Assembly (NCBI GenBank): GCA_937914965.1 | Contig: CALGIY010000020.1 | Location: 1-8,172, forward strand | Origin: an uncultured Thermoanaerobacteraceae bacterium | GTDB taxonomy: Bacteria > Bacillota > DSM-12270 > Thermacetogeniales > Thermacetogeniaceae | DNA length: 8,172 bases | Reading direction: 5' to 3' | Shown: positions 6,798-8,172 of the stretch, piece after piece | Layout: the number at the start of each line of letters is the position of its first letter | How positions within the stretch are numbered: the first letter of the stretch is position 1 | Translations under genes and position numbers: made by a program | Notes under the pieces: model-generated | The model's database searches: none | Seen by the model: only the letters and a program-made list of their open reading frames with translations | What the model was told of the DNA's origin: nothing

Positions 6798-6854
6798 AAA
6801 CCCGGTTAGACAAAGAGTTTGAATAGTTTTTTACTCTGTCTTTTTCTCGGGTTT
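6798..6854 (+). repeat. Two-part inverted repeat upstream of the glucosaminidase gene
   Basis: The outer arms AAACCCG (6798-6804) and CGGGTTT (6848-6854) are perfectly complementary over 7 bp. An inner stem pairs 6809-6818 with 6833-6840 over 8 bp with two bulged A residues. The outer 3' arm continues into TATATATATA and then the ribosome binding site. On the minus strand the outer stem is followed by TTTTT (6796-6800 included in the arm), so a weak terminator in that direction cannot be excluded, but no upstream gene needs one. A leader structure or an operator dyad seems likelier. Confidence 0.4.
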
Positions 6855-6893
6855 ATATATATAAAAATTTAAAACAAAGGGGGTGAAAATATA

Positions 6894-8172
6894 GTGAAAA
6901 AACTACTCAACATCTTTTTAGTTGTCTTTTTCGCTATATTCGGCATTTTATGCAGTAACACTTGTTCAACTGCATATGCTCAGGAAACTACTTATACACC
7001 TATTATGGGGGAAAGCCAGGCTACAAAAGAACAAGCGGTTGAACTTCTTACAAATAGCAACCCCCAAAAAGGAAACGATTATATCGTAGACTTTGTTAAT
7101 ACCACATGGGAAGAAGCAGGTAAAGAAGGAGTAAGACCAGATGTAGCCTTCTCGCTGATGATGCATGAAACTGGCTACCTTAAATTTGGTGGCATGGTTC
7201 AAGAATCCCAGAATAATTTCGGAGGTCTTGGTGCCTTTGAAGGTAATGCGTCGGCATCTTTCCCTGATGTAAGAACGGGAATAAGGGCAGTGGTTCAGCA
7301 TTTAAAGGCCTATGCTTCTGAAGATCCTCTCCAATCAGAATGTGTTGACCCTAGATTCAAATACGTAACAAGAGGCATCGCAGAAAATCATATAGAATGG
7401 CTAGGTATTAAAGAAAACCCCTACGGACGAGGATGGGCAACAGCATTCGGTTACGGATACAGGATAGTAAATGTTATGAACCGCATGAATGGAGCGGATC
7501 CAGTACCCTATATTTACGATCTATCCATTACTTGCAATAACGAAACAGCTAGTACATATTACACTAATACAGCATATTCAATAACTGCTTTTGCTTATAA
7601 TACAAATCAGCCATTATACAAATTTGAAGTTAAAGATCTCGCAAGTGGACAATGTATCTATACTCAAGATTACAGTAATATAGATACAGCAAACTGGACA
7701 CCGAGCAGCACTGGAAACTATAAGATAGCTGTCTATTTAAGAAATTCAGATAGTGTGAATGAGTATGATGCGTATACGAGCTATGATGTGACAGTAGAAG
7801 CACCTGCGACAACGATACAATCGTTCAGTATTGGTAATGGTGACACACTTTACAGCGGCAAGAGTTATCCAATAGTAGCAAACGCAACCAGTGCAAACAA
7901 ACCACTCTATAAGTTCTGGCTACGAGACGACAAGGACCCCAATAATTTTGTTTGGACTTTACTCAAGGATTATGATGACACCAACCAGGTATCCTGGAAA
8001 CCATCTAATCCCGGACAGTATCTTGTCGTTGTACATGTTAAAGATTCTGAAAGCTCTAGAGAACCTTGTGATGCCTATTCCGCCCTTGCTGTTACTGTTA
8101 AAGAAACACCAACAATAATACAATCGTTCAGTATTGGTAATGGTGACACACTTTACAGCGGCAAGAGTTATC
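6894..8172 (+). CDS. Secreted GH73-type glucosaminidase with tandem Y_Y_Y modules (3' end off window)
   Basis: The first 426 codons are visible. GTG 6894-6896 follows AGGGGGTG with an 8-nt gap. Residues 1-29 are a signal peptide: KK, a hydrophobic core (7-19), and AYA before Q30, so cleavage after A29 is likely. Residues about 45-200 form a GH73 (FlgJ/AcmA-like) N-acetylglucosaminidase domain, with VRPDVAFSLMMHETGYL, where E92 in the HETG motif is the expected catalytic acid, and NNFGGLGA (107-114). It would cut peptidoglycan glycan strands outside the membrane. From about 206 come modules of roughly 101 residues of the triple-tyrosine (Y_Y_Y) type: module 1 (206-304), module 2 (308-408), module 3 (409 onward), with core pattern PLYKF...W.P...G.Y...V. 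They probably serve as wall-binding or spacer modules. Base use is more AT-rich than in the heat-shock operon. The catalytic domain call is strong; target and role (autolysin, germination, competition) are open. Confidence 0.85.
   Translation, partial: MKKLLNIFLVVFFAIFGILCSNTCSTAYAQETTYTPIMGESQATKEQAVELLTNSNPQKGNDYIVDFVNTTWEEAGKEGVRPDVAFSLMMHETGYLKFGGMVQESQNNFGGLGAFEGNASASFPDVRTGIRAVVQHLKAYASEDPLQSECVDPRFKYVTRGIAENHIEWLGIKENPYGRGWATAFGYGYRIVNVMNRMNGADPVPYIYDLSITCNNETASTYYTNTAYSITAFAYNTNQPLYKFEVKDLASGQCIYTQDYSNIDTANWTPSSTGNYKIAVYLRNSDSVNEYDAYTSYDVTVEAPATTIQSFSIGNGDTLYSGKSYPIVANATSANKPLYKFWLRDDKDPNNFVWTLLKDYDDTNQVSWKPSNPGQYLVVVHVKDSESSREPCDAYSALAVTVKETPTIIQSFSIGNGDTLYSGKSY
7815..7869 (+). repeat. 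Direct repeat copy 1 within the Y_Y_Y module array
   Basis: These 55 nt are identical to 8118-8172, with no difference at synonymous positions. They encode the first residues of module 2 (IQSFSIGNGDTLYSGKSY, from residue 308). The offset is 303 nt, exactly 101 codons, so the reading frame is kept. Confidence 0.95.
8118..8172 (+). repeat. Direct repeat copy 2 within the Y_Y_Y module array (continues past window)
   Basis: Identical to 7815-7869 up to the last base of the window, so the full length of the identity is not visible. It encodes the start of module 3 (from residue 409). Just upstream of each copy the sequence differs (ACG against ATA codon). Confidence 0.95.

Larger units (their letters stand above)
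6509..6893. other. Divergent intergenic region between the SEC-C and glucosaminidase genes
   Basis: This 385-nt region is AT-rich and has no coding gene. It contains the SEC-C ribosome binding site in a self-complementary context (6509-6520), a leader stem (6543-6586), a possible extended -10 promoter for the SEC-C gene (6669-6677), a second inverted repeat (6798-6854), and the ribosome binding site of the secreted glucosaminidase (AGGGGGTG, 6878-6885). Only a weak plus-strand promoter candidate is seen (TTTACT 6830-6835, 18 nt, TATATA 6854-6859), and it overlaps the inverted repeat. The middle part (about 6690-6790) holds nothing I can name. Confidence 0.8.

Noticed and set aside
6966..7301. 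111-codon open frame on the minus strand
   Set aside because: Antisense to the GH73 catalytic domain, which has the clear motifs and a ribosome binding site on the plus strand.

Overview
The window looks like a chromosomal segment of a Gram-positive bacterium of the phylum Bacillota, most likely a clostridial (Peptococcaceae/Desulfotomaculum-like) lineage. The main evidence is a complete ctsR-mcsA-mcsB-clpC heat-shock operon with its own CtsR operators, strong AGGAGG-type ribosome binding sites, and an MTH1187-type thiamine-binding protein. The lineage below phylum is inference from gene content and protein style; there is no marker RNA here.

Layout. Positions 1-4457 (minus strand) hold the class III heat-shock operon in the order ctsR, mcsA, mcsB, clpC, with gaps of 58, 17 and 21 nt. 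clpC runs off the left edge, missing roughly its last 30 codons. The operon is driven from a textbook sigma-A promoter (TTGACA, 17 nt, TATAAT, 4665-4693), followed directly by two tandem CtsR operators (4627-4661). Between the start site and ctsR lies a leader of about 200 nt, closed by a 15-bp stem (4485-4499 with 4615-4629). Positions 4859-5155 (plus) encode a small thiamine-binding protein, divergent from ctsR. It converges on, and overlaps by 12 nt, a 454-codon minus-strand gene (5144-6508) for a protein with an N-terminal SEC-C zinc motif and no other domain I recognise. From about 6530 the sequence becomes visibly more AT-rich. A 385-nt intergenic region with two inverted repeats precedes a plus-strand gene (6894 to the right edge) for a secreted GH73-type glucosaminidase followed by tandem ~101-residue Y_Y_Y modules. 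The modules share a nucleotide-perfect 55-nt repeat and continue past the window.

How the genes work together. CtsR represses the operon. McsB is the protein-arginine kinase and McsA its zinc-finger activator. ClpC is the AAA+ unfoldase that recognises phosphoarginine-marked proteins and feeds them to ClpP (not in the window). Key residues for this circuit are visible in all four proteins. The other three genes have no obvious functional link to it.

The part most worth a second look is regulatory: the structured ctsR leader, and the fact that three genes here (ctsR, the SEC-C gene and the glucosaminidase) share a leader layout of AAAC-arm, loop, arm-GTTTATA, then the ribosome binding site. 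I found no CRISPR array, tRNA, rRNA, insertion sequence or clear new enzyme system.
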